DNA of 64,000 nt from Odobenus rosmarus divergens (Eukaryota; Chordata; Mammalia; Carnivora; Odobenidae). Where the stretch lies: contig NW_004450397.1 in the NCBI RefSeq assembly GCF_000321225.1, positions 1,757,875-1,821,874 on the forward strand, given 5' to 3'. Both the position numbers and the translations under genes were made by a program. The number at the start of each line of letters is the position of its first letter. Within the stretch, counting starts at the first letter, position 1. Of the stretch, positions 1 to 10,745 are shown piece by piece. The notes under the pieces are model-generated. The model had not been told where the DNA came from. It made no database searches and was given only the letters and a program-made list of their open reading frames with translations.

Positions 1-1011
1 GCTGGCTGTTCGTGCTGATCTTCTGGGGGAGGGGCCTGTTGCCGTGGTTCCCAAATGTCTTTGCCGGAGGCGGAATTGCCCTGGCCTTGTGAGTCCGGGC
101 TAAGCAGTCTGCTCGGGTTTGCTCTCAGGAGCTTTTGTTCCCTGCAAGCTTTCCGTACAGCGTTGGAGGACGAGAGTGAAAATGGCGGCCTCCCAATCTC
201 CACCTGGGAGGAGCCGAGAACTCGGGGCACCACTCCTCAGTGCACCCCCAGAGAAAAGCAGTCAGTCACTCCCGTTTCCCCGGTCTCCGGCCGCACTCTG
301 CGCTCACCTGGCCTTTGACTGAGCGTTTCTATCTCTGGCATCCGACCCTGTGTGGAGTCTCCAAACCCAGCAGATCCCTGCGGTGCGCTTCCGCGCCACT
401 CCTTCCAGGGGAGGAAGGGGAGTCTCCCCGATCTGCTGCTTGTTGGGTCCCTGCTTGTTGGGTCTGCTGCTTGTTGGGTCCCCTGAGGAGCAGTGGCCCG
501 ACTGTGTCACCGATCACAGTTTATGGCAACCCTCAGCTGAGAGCCCACGCGTCGGCTCCGTCTCTGCAGCTGGCCTCCCTGCTCCGATACCTGGGAGCTC
601 TGCCGCACTCAGGCACCCCCAGTGTTTCTGTGACCCCGAGGGTCCTGAGACCACACTGTCCTGCGAGGGTTCCACCCCCAGCTTAGCCACTGGAGCAACG
701 TCCCTCAGCGGAGCCGACTTCTAAAAGTTCTGATTTTGTGCTCTGCGGCTCTATCACTTGCCAGAAGTGGCCGACGGAAGCCCCCTCCCCCGCCGTCTAT
801 CCTCCTGAATATCGCCTTGGATTCACTTCTCCGTAGGTCCTACCTTCCAGAAAATGGTTGCTTTTCTGTTCAGAGAGTTGTTGCTATTCTTTTCTTTGAT
901 CTCCTGTTGAGTTCGTAGGTGTTCAGAATGGTTTGATCCCTATCCAGCTGAATTCCTGAGACCAGATGAAATCCAGGTCTCCTACTCCACCATCTTGCTC
1001 CGCTGCCAGCC
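1..1011 (-). mobile_element. L1 5'UTR, 5'-complete carnivoran L1, body off window
   Basis: This GC- and CpG-rich kilobase stands out from the AT-rich surroundings. Read on the minus strand it starts GGCTGGCAGCGGAGCAAGAT and continues through a long CpG-rich leader that I recognise as the 5'UTR of carnivoran L1 elements. The leader includes AAGTCGGCTCCGCTGAGG, the CACTGGGGGTGCCTGAG block and a stretch ending near CAGCACGAACAGCCAGC. The L1 5' terminus is at about 1011, and ORF1/ORF2 would lie left of position 1. Near the terminus the minus strand carries CAAGATGGTGG (about 987-997), a YY1-like site placed as in human L1. Open frames such as that at 240-686 are chance products of the CpG-rich leader. 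Confidence 0.85.
436..480 (-). repeat. Short tandem repeat inside L1 5'UTR
   Basis: CTGCTTGTTGGGTC occurs three times, at 436-449, 451-464 and 467-480. On the L1 sense strand this reads GACCCAACAAGCAG. The 15-16 bp spacing indicates a small tandem expansion of a unit normally seen once or twice. Confidence 0.85.
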
Positions 1012-1166
1012 TAACATGAGTTTCTTATGAATTTACTTATTTTCAGAATTATCAATATCAAAAGTTAGAACTTATAAGCAGATGAATTATGAGCTACTTA
1101 TGGAACTTACAAAACAGACACACTCTTTCAGACTGACTAAACAGAAGGTTTTTGTTTGTTTGTTTC

Positions 1167-1895
1167 AAGTTTTTATTTAAATTCTAGTTAGTTAACGTAT
1201 AGTGTAATATTGGTTTCAGGAGTAGAATTTAGTGATTCATCACTTACATATAACACCCAGCACTCATCACGACATGCGTCCTCCTTAATATCCATCATGC
1301 ATTTAGCCCAACCCCCTCCCACCTCCCCTCCAGCAAATTTCAGTTTGTTCTCTATAGGTAAGAGTCTCTTATGGTTTGCCTCCCTCTCTCTTTTTTTTTT
1401 CCCCTTCCCCTATATTCATCTGTTTTGTTTCTTAAATTCCACATATGAGCGAACTCCTATGGCATTTGTCCTTCTCTGACTTATTTTGCTTAGCATACTG
1501 TACTCCAGCTCCATCCATGTTGTTGCAAATGGCAAGATTTCATTCTTTTTGATGGGTAATATTCCTTTGTGTGTGTGTGTGTGTTTGTGTGTGTATGTGT
1601 GTGTGTACACACATCTTCTTTATCCATTCATCAGTCGATGGTCATTTGGGCTCTTTCCATAATTTGGCTATTGTTGATAGTGCTGCTATAAACATCAGGG
1701 TGCATGTGCCCCTTGAATCAGTATTTTTGTATCTTTTAGATAAATACTAGTAGCGTGATTGCAAGGTCATAGGGTAGTTCTATCTTTAACTTTTTGAGGA
1801 ACCTCCATACTGTTTTCCAGAGTGGCTGCACCAGTTTGCATTCAGACCAACAGTGTAAGAGGATTCATATTTCTCTGCACCCTTGCCAACAGAAG
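1167..1895 (-). mobile_element. L1 3' end (ORF2 C-terminus plus 3'UTR), 5'-truncated
   Basis: On the plus strand this shows the reverse complement of a carnivoran L1 3'UTR (TAGTTAGTTAACGTATAGTG..., CATTTAGCCCAACCCC...) followed by the end of ORF2 (CCATCCATGTTGTTGCAAATGG, TTTGGCTATTGTTGATAG, TTTTCCAGAGTGGCTGCACC). It is truncated near 1895. A GT-rich simple repeat has grown at 1566-1608. Confidence 0.85.
1566..1608. repeat. (GT)n microsatellite in L1
   Basis: This is an imperfect GTGTGT run with TTTGTGT and GTATGTGT interruptions, at the position where the L1 normally has a short TGTATATATA tract. Confidence 0.85.
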
Positions 1896-2429
1896 GGTTT
1901 TTTGAATGTTGTTTCCTTGTTATATTCTAGGGGTATTCTACATGATGCTAATTCTTGGGATAAAGGATTATCAACTCATATCCCATGAATGAGTTAGATG
2001 CTAAAGTTAGTAATACAGGGAAAACTGTTCCATCAATAATAACAATCCTTCCATTTGTCTACAAATTACAGCACACATTGTTTTGTGTATATAACTCTGT
2101 AGCTGAATATGTGTTTATAAATATATAATATTCATGGAAGTGTGTAGTATACAGCAAAGTGTATATTTAGCACATTAAATGGAATGGGGGATAGAACTGT
2201 ACATACTACTTACATTTTTATTTTATTACTCATGCTTTGCTGAATATGGTTGAATTTTAGTACATATTATATATATATTAAATGTATATGTAACTTTAGT
2301 GCTTAGGTTTTATTGCTTTCAACAATGAGGTATAATAATACATTATGTTAAGATAAATATGACTTACAAATCAATGACTTTTATAAATACTTTCATGAAA
2401 ATATTGTGCAAAACAATGACTCCTTTTAT

Positions 2430-2602
2430 TTTTTTAAAGATTTTATTCATTTATTTGAGAGAGAGCACACAAGTGGTGGGGGGAGGGGAAAGGAAAAGGA
2501 CAAGCAGGCTCCCTGATCAGCATACAGCCCAACTTGGAGCTCCATCCCAGGATGCCAAGATCATGATCTGAGTGGAAGTCAGACTGAACCACCTAGGCAC
2601 TC
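2430..2602 (-). mobile_element. CAN-SINE, antisense, diverged
   Basis: The order AAAGATTTTATTCATTTATTTGAGAGAGAG, GA-rich middle, AAGATCATGATCTGAG and ACCACCTAGGCAC is the reverse complement of a tRNA-Lys-derived CAN-SINE, with its head at about 2602. The middle has many substitutions, so the copy is old. Confidence 0.88.
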
Positions 2603-2644
2603 TCTTATTTTTTTAATAGAAAAACATTTAAAATTATTTTGGGG

Positions 2645-3905
2645 CTCTTCTGCTTGCATCCATGTCAGAGTAACTGGTATAGAACTAGCTTTCCAACTGG
2701 TAATAGATGGGCTCTTCAACTGTAATGAGCTGCAAAACTGAATAAAATTTTTGGCAGCTGTTTTTTTTAGATGTTGGAAAATTGGCAGAGTAGGACTGTG
2801 ATGCCTAAGAGAAGGGAACCATTCAAAGTGAGTGGCATGATTACCTCAGATTTTGGTCCAGAAATACGATTCTGACAATAGTGTGGCAAAGTAGAACACA
2901 GAACACAGTAGTCTTGATTAACTGATGAGGCAGGGCTGCCGAGGGAGCTGGAATTTGCAGGATAGGATACACAAAAGGTGGGACGTGCATGAAAGGAACT
3001 TAAGAAATATTTGTAGTCGTTCCCTTTAATCTTTGACCAAAGACTAAGTTTTGGAAGAATGAGAGAATGATGCCTATAAAGAACAGCTGCTGGGAAACTA
3101 TGAGTTAAATGGAGATTTCCAGAGTTTGCAGATGTAGGAATTCTGACCAGCTACAGTGGAGGAACCTCACTAAAAACTCTGAACATTCAGTTAAGACCCT
3201 TGATAAACCTGGGTGGCTCAGTTAGTTAAGCATATGCCTTCAGCTCAAGTCATGATTCAAGAGTCCCGGGATCCAGCCTCCCACGTCAGGCTCCCTGCTC
3301 GGTGGGGAGTCTGCTTCTCCCTCTGCCCGACCCCATTCGTGCTCTTTCTCTCTCTCTCAAATAAATAAATAAAATCTTTAAAAAAAGACCCTTGATAAAC
3401 CATGTCATAGGAGCAGAGCTATTCTAGCCCTAGAGAAGGAACTACTTTAAACTTGCCTTAATAAAAGATTAAAAGTAAGCTTCGAAAAGCTCAAATTGCC
3501 CATCAGTAAATTAACTCTCTGCCAGAACAAAACTCTTTAAAGAGAACAAAGTTCAGATAAATATATGTCCAACATATGATAAAATATATAACATATATAG
3601 AAGCAGGAAAATGTGTCCCATACATATCCAGGAAAAAATAGAAACAGACCCAGAAATGACAGAAATAACAGAATTGGTAGATGAAGACTTTAAAACAGCT
3701 CTTACAAAATGTTTAGAATTTTAAAGAAAATAATGAATATAATGAGTGGACAGTTGGGAAATAGCAGAAGTGAAATGGGAACTATAAACAAAGAACCAAA
3801 TGGAAGTTCTCAAACTGGAAAACATATTTGCAATAAAAAATTCACTAAGAAAGGAAGCTGAAAAGAGTTAACAGAGCTTCAGAGAAAAAAAGACTAAAAA
3901 TAAAC
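2645..3905 (+). mobile_element. Ancient L1M 5' region (sense), split by a SINE
   Basis: The segment includes AAATTAACTCTCTGCCAGAAC, GAAGCAGGAAAATGTGTCCC, AGAAACAGACCCAGAAATGAC and GATGAAGACTTTAAAACAG, a series I associate with mammalian L1M 5' regions. A diverged second copy lies at 19240-20450. A SINE at 3210-3384 interrupts it. The subfamily is not assigned. Confidence 0.6.
3210..3384 (+). mobile_element. CAN-SINE with 17-bp target duplication
   Basis: The element begins at TGGGTGGCTCAG (first bases of the head lost) and ends in AAATAAATAAATAAAATCTTTAAAA. AAGACCCTTGATAAACC flanks it at 3193-3209 and 3385-3401, a perfect 17-bp duplication typical of L1-driven insertion. Confidence 0.95.
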
Positions 3906-4800
3906 AGAATTGTGCCTGTGAGGCAATTTCAAGTAGTCTATCCTATGTCAGAAGAAGACACTGGAGTGACTTTCTCAACTTTGATAGCTTACTCCAGCTG
4001 CTTCATATATCAGTTAAAATTATTTATTCAAAGAATCTGGGAGTGATCACTGGGTGGGTACATGGACCAAATAAGCCCACTTTGAGCCAGACCTTAGCCA
4101 TGATGCTACTTATTCTCTGGCTTCTATAAATCCCCTTTCTAACATAGGGGCTGTGATGTCACTCTGGGTTTGTGGATATTAATAATAACTTCTTAAAATA
4201 TACTTTCCCAGTACATCGTCACACAAGTAAATGGCTATAGGTAATTTTGTGGAAGAACGGGGACTATCATCACAGTGTATAATTGCTGTGGTGTTATGGA
4301 GTTCTTTTTCTACTCTTTGTCACTAGGGCAGCTCAAGGCTTTTTCACTTTTCTGAGTGTTAGCTGTCACTTTTTCCAGGTTTCTGAGAGTCACCTCAGCA
4401 GTGACTTTGTTGCATCCACTGGAGTACTTGTTTCAGTACTTGTAAAATCCAGTGTCTTAGGCAAATTATTGTTTATCCAGTCTTAGTTTATAGCCCTTTT
4501 AGCATCTCAAAATCCAGTCTCTGGAGTGCTTTTTTGGTTTCTGTTAGTATATGATTAATTCTTACAGCAGTTTGGATGTATATAGTCTCTTTTCTCCCTT
4601 ACCAAACCATTAGCTTGGCAGTTAGGAGAGGAGGAAGTAGGGCCAACTTGAGGAGGGCATCATTTACCTTTTGGGGAAGATAGCTCTACTGCAGTTTTTA
4701 GCACAGCTGAAGTGTTAGCTCCCTCTAGGGAAGGAGAGCCACCTCTGCATGCCCACCGGGCCTAAGGAGAAGGGGTACAGAAACAACATCCTCAATGTCA
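3906..4800 (-). repeat. Possible ERV/MaLR-like internal sequence
   Basis: There is no open frame. Parts of 4035-4300 (CACTTTGAGCCAGACC, AAGTAAATGGCTATAGG) resemble 35590-35830, so the two belong to one old repeat family. I suspect an antisense ERVL/MaLR-type internal region, with limited confidence. Confidence 0.3.
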
Positions 4801-4829
4801 TCCTGAGGGACAGAGAAAAAGAGGCCATT

Positions 4830-5945
4830 TCAGTAAGATAAAAAAGAGTCAATTTATCAGGAAGTCATAATATACATGACTCTAATGTAAGCGCTTCAAA
4901 ATATATGAAGCAAAATCTGATAAAACGTAAAAATAGATATTTGGAGGTTTTAACATTCCTCTTTTAGCAATTATTAGAAAAAAAGGCAAGAAGTCTCTTA
5001 AGTCTATAGAATAAGGCATCAGTTAATTGAGTGTAATTGACATTTCTTGAATTCTACTTTGGACTTTTCATGTGCACAAAATAGATCATATGCTTAGCCA
5101 TAAAACAAGTCTCTATACATTTCAGACAATTGATGTCATACAAAATATGTTCTCTGACCACAACCAAATTAAATTAAGTCAATGACAAAAAGCTCTCTGG
5201 AAAATTCCCAAATATTTGGAAATTAAGTAACATAGTTCTAAATAGTCCATGAGTCAAAGAAGGAAGTGAGAAAGTATTTCGATCTGAATGGCTGAAGATG
5301 CAGCATATTAAAAACAGTGGGATGCAGCTAAAGCAGTGCTTAAGGTAAAACTGATAGTTTTATTTTCTTAATTTTTTTAAATTGATAGTTTTAAATGCTT
5401 AGAGAAGAAAATTTTATACTAATAATCTAATCTTGTACCTTAGATGCTAAAAAAAAAATGCAGAGAAAGAAAAAGAAATGAAATAATAAAAAGATCAGAA
5501 ACCAATAAACTAGCAAAGGGATAAACAAAAATAAACAAATACGTAAAAATAAAATCATGTTGGTTGTTTGAAAATATAATAAAACTGATAAAGTTGATAA
5601 TAAAATTGACAAGACTACATAGACTAATCACCAAATGTTGGTCAGAGAGGTAGAGTAACCAAGTCTGTTGGAAGTAGAAGTTAAAACCCAGCAATTCAAC
5701 TCCTAGGTATTTTTTCTAAGAGAAAGAGAACCAAAAAATATCTTATATGACTTTGTGTAAGAATGTTCATAGCAACCTTATTCATAATGGCCCCAAGCTA
5801 AAATCAGGCCTTCATCAGCAGAATATTGAATAAACACATGGAGAATATACATACAAAGGAATACGACTCACAATAAAAAGAAATAAATTACTGATACTCA
5901 CAACAGCCTAGAAGAATCTAAAATTATGCTGAGTGAAAGAAGCCA
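4830..5945 (+). mobile_element. Old L1M ORF2 to 3' segment (sense), left part
   Basis: Decayed ORF2 motifs run in order: CTTAGCCATAAAACAAGTCTC, CTCTCTGGAAAATTCCC and GGATGCAGCTAAAGCAGTGCTTA. After an internal deletion near 5640 come the C-terminal and 3' blocks CCCAGCAATTCAACTCCTAGG, TTCATAGCAACCTTATTCATAA and TATGCTGAGTGAAAGAAGCCAG. The element resumes at 6482 after a younger insertion. Confidence 0.75.
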
Positions 5946-6480
5946 GTTTCTGGCCTCATGGAATGAATTTGGAAGTTTTCCTTCCTTTTTTATTTTTTGT
6001 AATAGTTTGAGAAGAATAGGTATTCTACCAAATGTTTGGTAGAATTCGCCTATGAAGCCATCTGGTCCTGGGCTTTTGATTTTTGGGAGTTTTTTGATTA
6101 CTGATTCAATTTCTTTGCTGGTTATCACTATATTCAAATTTTCTATTTCTGGGGTGCCTGGGTGGCTCAGTCGTTAAGCGTCTGCCTTCGGCTCAGGTCA
6201 TGATACCAGGGGCCTGGGATGGATCCCTGCATCGGGCTCCCTGCTCTGCGGGAAGCTTGCTTCTCCCTCTCCCACTCCCCCTGCTTGTGTTCCCTCTCTC
6301 GCTGTCAAATAAATAAATAAAAAATCTTAAAAAAATTTTTTTTCTATTTCTTCATGATTCAGTTTTCATAGTTTTTATGTTTCTAGGAATTTATCCGTTT
6401 CTTCCAGGTTATCCAATTTGTTGGCATATACTTTTTCATAATCTCTTATAATTGTTTGTATTCCTGTGATGTTGGTTGTT
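5946..6480 (-). mobile_element. L1 ORF2 fragment, antisense, inserted in L1M
   Basis: TGGCCTCATGGAATGAATTTGG, AGAATAGGTATTCTACC and CCATCTGGTCCTGGGCTTTTG are the reverse complement of the ORF2 reverse-transcriptase region. The fragment continues past a SINE at 6352 with TTTCTAGGAATTTATCCGTTTC. It splits the L1M 3' end, whose text continues at 6482. Confidence 0.8.
6151..6339 (+). mobile_element. CAN-SINE with target duplication, inside L1
   Basis: This is a complete, well-conserved element from GGGGTGCCTGGGTGGCTCAG to its AT-rich tail. TTTTCTATTTCT lies on both sides (6139-6150 and 6340-6351), showing insertion into the antisense L1. Confidence 0.95.
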
Positions 6481-6481
6481 A

Positions 6482-6680
6482 CATAAGAGAACATATTCTA
6501 TGATTCCAAATATATGAAGTTCTAGAATCTCCTGAGGCATTAGAAATGCTCTATATTTTGATAACAATGTGGACTACCTGGGCATGCATATTTCTTAAAA
6601 CTCTAAACTGTAACATTTAAACTTTGTATATTTTACAACAGGTAAACTACACTTAAGTAAAAAAGGTAAAAAAAAAAGCA
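6482..6680 (+). mobile_element. Old L1M 3' end (sense), right part
   Basis: The sequence has CATAAGAGAACATATTCTATG, ATATGAAGTTCTAGAA, AAATGCTCTATATTTTGATAA and an A-rich tail at 6657-6679. It is the direct continuation of the L1M that stops at 5945. Confidence 0.75.
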
Positions 6681-7230
6681 TTTTGAGGGCCTTTTCAAAT
6701 AAAACAGTTTCTTAAAGGTGCTTATATCATATGTTGAGTTGAATTGTTCCTCCTATGAGATAATGAAATATTTTTATACTTAATTTTCCTAATATAAGTT
6801 AATTAGACTTGTTTTCAAGACCATCCTTTAGTTTATTTTGATGTGAATGACGCTTTTTCTGTTTAATCTTCCATTGTTTGCAGTCCTTGTCTTTTTGACA
6901 ATTGTTTCTGAATTGATTAAGGAAACTGCAAGTTTTTCTCTCAATGAATAGCAATCTTCTGAGTACATGCTTGAATGTAGCAAAACTGTTGGTAGGAAAT
7001 AGAAAACTAGTTAACTCAAAAGAAATCTGACTTTCTCGTTCCTACCATGTTTAGAGAAGTAGCATACCAAGTAATATTTCTGGCAATTCTTGGCTTGTTA
7101 TGTTGACCTTTATATGGTTATTCATTTTTTATTTGACTGCAAAAAATAAGAGGAAGAAAAAGGTTTAGAAGTTAGATGGAAATCACTGATTTAACTCAAT
7201 ACCCTTTAAGATGCCCTTTATTTTTCATAG

Positions 7231-7348
7231 GTTAAAGTTACATTATGCATCGTATGAACCGACTATCAGGGTGTTACATGAGAAGCACCAGGCTTTACTG
7301 AAGCAGAAAATGCTGACCTCTCTGGAAAGAGATAGAGCAGTTGGACAG
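7231..7348 (+). CDS. SPAG16: SPAG16 internal coding exon A (118 bp)
   Basis: SPAG16 (PF20 homologue) is a WD40 protein of the axonemal central apparatus of motile cilia and sperm flagella. This exon encodes 39 full codons after one leading base that completes a codon begun upstream. The readable peptide includes LHYASYEPTIRVLHEKH and KMLTSLERDRAVGQ, which I recognise from the SPAG16 N-terminal coiled-coil region, roughly residues 215-255 of a protein of about 630 (from memory). The acceptor is TTTTTCATAG at 7221-7230 and the donor is CAG|GTAAAG at 7349. The frame has no stop, and it ends in phase 0, matching exon B. The helix-forming, charged composition (KHQALLKQK) fits a coiled coil. No start codon is expected. 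The preceding exon is not visible in the upstream 7.2 kb. The identification rests on remembered homology without an alignment, but three consecutive exons agree. Confidence 0.92.
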
Positions 7349-7630
7349 GTAAAGAGGCCATCAAAGCCACCTCAAAATGATTTTTAACCATTTATTTTTT
7401 AATAATATAAGTAGAAATATTGGTTTTATTTCTGAGATAAATTTAAAAACGTTTTCAACAATTATATTGTAAAAGAGATTCATTTGAAAATATTCATAAA
7501 AATTATTTTGTTCATTTTAAACCTATAAAGATTATTATTAAGCTAAACATTTAATTAAAACATAAATTTATAGGAGATATAAAGTGTAGTTAGAGGAAAA
7601 AACTCAACCATTGTAGTCAAACTTGGGTTT

Positions 7631-7828
7631 ATTTATTTATTTTTAAAGATTTTATTTATTTACTTGTCAGAGAGAGAGAGAGCACACAAGCAGGGGGAGC
7701 GGCAGGCAGAGGGAGAAGCGGGCTCCCCGCTGAGCAGGGAGCCCGAGGCAGGACTTGATCCCAGGTCCCTGGGATCTGATCTGATCTGAAGGCAGATGCT
7801 TAACTGACTGAGCCACCCAGGTGTCCCC
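7631..7828 (-). mobile_element. CAN-SINE, antisense, 282 bp after SPAG16 exon A
   Basis: The copy runs from AAAGATTTTATTTATTTAC to GAGCCACCCAGGTGTCCCC. ACTTGGGTTT flanks it at 7621-7630 and 7831-7840. It carries an unusual GATCT repeat (about 3.4 units, 7773-7789) where most copies read GGGATCATGACCTGAG. Confidence 0.95.
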
Positions 7829-8961
7829 AGACTTGGGTTTAGATGCTAACTTTGACACCTATAAACATGGACTTTAAACACTTTGAACTCAGATTTCTCA
7901 TATATAAAGTATAGCCACAATGACCTGCTTTTTTTTAATATTGTTGTGAAACTTATATGAGATAATGAAAAAAAACTCCCTGGAATTTACCTCCAAATGA
8001 ATATTTGACACCCCTACTTTTGGATTTAATTTAATTTGCTCTATTGTTAACACCCTTTTCCATTCTTCCTAGGGGTTTTTGCATAGGCATAGGAACTTCT
8101 GGTATAGAATTCAAGGAAGGTAAAACAAAATGTTTATGGGCCATTTAAAAAATATGTAAGTTTATTAGAAAATATAAAAGTGCAACTATGCTTAACATTC
8201 TTTTATTGTTTTCTGTAGATTTTCATTTTTGGCCAAACTTTCAGAAACTACAATAGCTTGCATGATGGTTATATTCATTCTTGAATAATTTTATTGTTAA
8301 GACATGCTTTAATCAAGTTGTATTTTGTCTGTTTTTGAGTGTAATTCTTAGCTGTTAAAATGCAAAACATTACTTGTGTCTCCATGCTTCTTTGTGTTTG
8401 AATTTTAATTTTGTATTCTTGAATGTCTCTATTGTATTATTGGTAATATTGCATAAAATGAGTTTAATAATAATTTACATTTTTATGACATGATATGTCA
8501 AAACTTCAGAATTTCATCTCCTTGCTCCTTTTCATCTAACCCCTCTCCCTAGCATCCCAACAAAAGGCACAACTCTTGGAGTACTTCAAGCTATATTTAG
8601 TTTGCTTCTACTTCTTACCTGCCACAGGCCGTGCTTAGACTTTTGCTTACTTACTTACTCTCTTTATTCCCTGGTCTCATGCTTATCTCACTATTGTCCT
8701 TCTCCAGGCAGGAATCCATCTGTGATATGACCATATATTCCCAAAAGATCACATATACTTTGATACCTCTGACAGACCACTCAGACTAAGTTTCACTATT
8801 CAAATATACTAGAGTCTTCCAGGAATCCATGCTGGCAAGGGCTTATACTCCTCTCTCAATTGTTGAGTTCTATATCTGCAACCTGTCCTACAGTGGATCT
8901 ACACTTATGTATAATTAGGACTAAGTTATCTTCCTGAAAAGGCCATCAATTCTCTATCTTT

Positions 8962-10745
8962 TTTAAAATTTAATTTAATTTAATTATGTTATGCTAGTCA
9001 CCATTCAGTACATCATTAGTTTTTGATATAGGGTTCCATGATTCATTGTTTTCATATAACACCCAGTGCTCCGTGCAATACGTGCCCTCATTAATACCCA
9101 TCACTGGGCTATCCCATCCCCCACTCCCCTCCCCTCTAAAACCCTCAGTTTGTTTCTCAGAGTCCATAGTCTCTCATGGTTCATCTCCCACTCCGCTTCC
9201 CCCGCCTTCATTTTTCCCTTCCTTCTCCTAATGTCCTCCATGCATTTCTTATGTTCCACAAATAAGTGAAACCATATGATAATTGACTTTCTCTGCTTGA
9301 CTTATTTCACTGAGCATAATCTCCTCCAGTCCCATCCATGTTGATGTAAAAGTTGGGGATTCATCCTTTCTGATGGCTGAGTAATATTCCATTGTATATA
9401 TGGACCACATCTTCTTTATCCATTCATCTGTTGAAGGGCATCTCGGCTCTTTCCACAGTTTGGCTATTGCGGATATTGCTGCTATGAACGTTGGGGTGCA
9501 TATGGCCCTTCTTTTCACTACATCTGTGTCTTTGGGGTAAATACCCAGGAGTGCAATTGCTGGGCCATAGGGTGCCTCTATTTTTAATTTTTTGAGACAC
9601 CTCCACACTGTTTTCCAAAGTGGCTGTACCAACTTGCATTCCCACCAACAGTGTAACGGGGTTCACCTTTCTCCACGACCTCTCCAACATTTGTTGTTTC
9701 TTGCCTTGTCAATTTTTGCCATTCTAACTGGTGTAAGGTTGTATCTCAATGTGGTTTTGATTTGAATTTCCCTGATGGCTAATGATGATGAACATTTTTT
9801 CATGTGTCTGTTAGCCATTTGTATGTCTTCTTTTGATAAGTGTCTGTTCATATCTTCTGCCCGTTTTTTGACTTGATTATTTGTATTTTGGGTGTTGAGT
9901 TTTAGAAGTTGTTTATATATTGAGGAACCACAGAACACTCGTGAAAGAAATTGAAGAAGACACAAAAAGATGGAAAAATATTCCATGCTCATGGATCAGA
10001 AGAATAAACATTGTTAAAATGTCTATGCTGCCCAGAGCAGTCTATACCTTCAATGCAATCCTAATCAAAATTCCAATGACATTTTTCAAAGTGCTGGAAC
10101 AAACAATCCTAAAATTTGTGTGGAATCAGAAAAGACGCTGAATCACCAAGGAAATGTTGAAAAAGAAAAACAAAGCTGGGGGCATCATGTTGCCTGATTT
10201 CAAGCTCTATTACAAAGATGTGATCACCAAGACAGCATGGTACTGGCACAAAAACAGACATATAGACCAATGGAACAGAATAGAGAGGCCAGATATGGAC
10301 CCTCAACTCTATGGTCAAATAATCTTCGACAAAGGAGGAAAAAAATATACAATGGAAAAAAGTCTCTTCAATAAATGGTGCTGGGAAAATTGGACAGCTA
10401 TATACAGACGAATGAAACTCGACCATTCCCTAACACCATACACAAAGATAAACTTAAAATGGATGAAAGACCTCAATGTGAGACAGGAATCATCAAAATC
10501 CTAGAGGAGAACATAGGCAGTAACCTCTTTGACATCGGCTACAGCAAGTTCTTTCAAGATACATCTCCAAAGGCAAGTGAAACAAAAGGGAAAATGAACT
10601 TTTGGGACTTCATCAAGATAAAAAGCTTCTGCACAGCAAAGGAAACAGTCAACAAAACAAAGAGGCAACCCACAGAATGGGAGAAGATATTCGCAAATAA
10701 CACTACAGAAAAAGGGCTGATATCCAAGATATATAAAGAACTTCT
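8962..10745 (-). mobile_element. L1 with 5' inversion (twin priming)
   Basis: The left part (8962-9923) is antisense: an AT-rich tail, 3'UTR (TAACACCCAGTGCTCCGTGC) and ORF2 C-terminus back to TTTAGAAGTTGTTTATATAT. At about 9924 the orientation flips, and 9924-10745 reads ORF2 sense (AAAATATTCCATGCTCATGG to AAGAACTTCTC). The outer end of the inverted part and the inner end of the 3' part abut in the L1 consensus, the signature of twin priming. Flanks CAATTCTCTATCTTT (8947-8961) and CAATTCCCCTATCTTT (10746-10761) are a slightly diverged duplication. The open frames at 9249-9632 (minus) and 9920-10773 (plus) are decayed ORF2 pieces. Confidence 0.9.

Larger units (their letters stand above)
1..7230 (+). 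other. SPAG16: SPAG16 intron upstream of exon A (partial)
   Basis: This is intronic sequence at least 7.2 kb long. It holds an antisense L1 5'UTR (1-1011), an antisense L1 3' end, three SINEs, an ancient L1M 5' region, possible ERV-derived sequence and a nested L1M/L1/SINE stack. The stretches 1012-1166, 1895-2429 and 6680-7230 are AT-rich with nothing I recognise. I found no splice-flanked open segment matching the preceding SPAG16 exon. Confidence 0.8.

Noticed and set aside
240..686. A 148-codon open frame, the longest in the window
   Set aside because: It lies wholly inside the CpG-rich antisense L1 5'UTR and overlaps other frames of similar length. Its composition reflects GC content, not coding.
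1012..1166. Possible SPAG16 exon between two L1 pieces (an open run around 1080-1150)
   Set aside because: There is no acceptor/donor pair at suitable positions, and the translation does not match the segment expected before exon A.
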